Positions 6,967 to 7,285 of a DNA stretch of 7,285 nt are shown here, in pieces. A program made the translations under genes and the position numbers. Location of the stretch: positions 1-7,285 of the forward strand of contig JAJKJG010000307.1 in the NCBI GenBank assembly GCA_021154065.1, given 5' to 3'. The notes below the pieces were generated by a model, which saw only the letters and a list, made by a program, of their open reading frames with translations, had not been told where the DNA came from and searched no databases. Position 1 is the stretch's first letter, and every line of letters starts with the position of its first letter. Source of the DNA: Methylobacterium sp. Lineage in GTDB: Bacteria > Pseudomonadota > Alphaproteobacteria > Rhizobiales > Beijerinckiaceae.

Positions 6967-6997
6967 CGAGGCGTTGGCACGAGCGAAGGATGATGAC

Positions 6998-7285
6998 ATG
7001 CAGTTGAAGAACAAGGACCTCCTACGTTTTCAGGGCCTGATCGATGGCCGGTGGCAGGACGCGCGCTCGGCCGCGACTGTGGAGGTCCTGGATCCCGCGA
7101 GCCAGAGCGCTATCGGAACCGTGCCCGACATGGGCAAAGAGGAAACGCGGGCCGCGATCGAGGCGGCCGGGCGTGCCTTCGCGCCCTGGAAGCGCAAAAC
7201 TCATGCGGAGCGCGCCGCCCTGATCGAGGCTTGGCATGGACTCATGGTCGAGCACGAGGAAGACCTCGCCCGCATTCTCACCGCC
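6998..7285 (+). CDS. gabD: Succinate-semialdehyde dehydrogenase-like ALDH, N-terminus only (cut by window edge)
   Basis: Predicted NAD(P)+-dependent oxidation of succinate semialdehyde (or a related semialdehyde) to succinate in the cytoplasm. Only 96 residues are visible, from a family of about 480. They follow the E. coli GabD N-terminus closely: the short polar lead into LLRFQGLIDGRW (8-19), VLDPASQSAIGTVPDMG (30-46), ETRAAIEAAGRAFAPWK (49-65), ERAALIEAW (71-79) and LMVEHEEDLARILT (82-95). No catalytic residue is inside the window, so function rests on N-terminal similarity. The ATG at 6998 has GAAGGA at 6985-6990, seven bases upstream. A 243-base gap with a hairpin separates it from the cupin, so it may be a separate transcript. 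It is clearly a different ALDH subfamily from the one at the left edge. Confidence 0.85.
   Translation, partial: MQLKNKDLLRFQGLIDGRWQDARSAATVEVLDPASQSAIGTVPDMGKEETRAAIEAAGRAFAPWKRKTHAERAALIEAWHGLMVEHEEDLARILTA

Larger units (their letters stand above)
6755..6997. other. Gene-poor spacer between cupin and gabD-like gene
   Basis: These 243 bases hold no securely recognisable gene. They contain a doubtful 46-codon GTG-started frame (6779-6919), a palindrome CCTCGAGG at 6829-6836, many CGAGG-type repeats, and a strong hairpin near the right end (6945-6966). No clear promoter was found for the downstream ALDH. The spacer could separate two transcription units. Confidence 0.55.

Noticed and set aside
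6974..6997. TTGGCAC before the gabD-like gene as a sigma-54 -24 element
   Set aside because: The required GC-containing -12 element is missing at the correct spacing, and the stretch is largely the ribosome-binding leader.
1..7285. Mobile elements, tRNA or rRNA genes, CRISPR arrays, phage or defence genes
   Set aside because: I saw no transposase, integrase, long terminal repeats, regularly spaced repeats or RNA-gene sequence. Almost all of the window is covered by metabolic enzymes.

Overview
The window is GC-rich, densely coded and third-position GC-biased. Its gene families are typical of catabolic clusters in Alphaproteobacteria, perhaps Hyphomicrobiales. That placement is inferred from gene style and not from a marker gene. 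There are no RNA genes, transposases, integrases, phage genes or CRISPR arrays. It looks like an ordinary metabolic region, probably accessory, for amino-acid or amine catabolism.

Layout. Two gene sets diverge from a 258-bp control region (4064-4321). Leftward on the minus strand, in order of transcription, are a two-domain GNAT acetyltransferase (4063-3197), a DSD1/D-threonine-aldolase-like PLP enzyme (3186-2038), a PuuB/DadA-like FAD amine or amino-acid oxidoreductase (1985-708), and an aldehyde dehydrogenase that runs off the left edge (711-1). Rightward on the plus strand are an ArgE-type M20 deacetylase (4322-5443), a GhrA-type glyoxylate/hydroxypyruvate reductase (5440-6375) and a small cupin (6398-6754). 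A 243-bp stretch without a secure gene follows, holding a strong hairpin and a doubtful short ORF. The start of a GabD-like succinate-semialdehyde dehydrogenase (6998 onward) runs off the right edge.

How the genes may work together (inference). Both arms look like operons: gaps are short, and ATGA overlaps join FAD enzyme to ALDH and deacetylase to GhrA. The enzymes fit a pathway in which an N-acylated amino acid or amine is deacylated, a D-amino or beta-hydroxy-amino acid is cleaved or deaminated, amines are oxidised by the flavoenzyme, aldehydes are oxidised by the two ALDHs, and glyoxylate or hydroxypyruvate is reduced by GhrA. The true substrate cannot be read from the sequence. D-serine/D-3-hydroxy-amino-acid breakdown and polyamine (Puu-like) breakdown are the two leading ideas. 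No transporter or regulator lies in the window; they may flank it.
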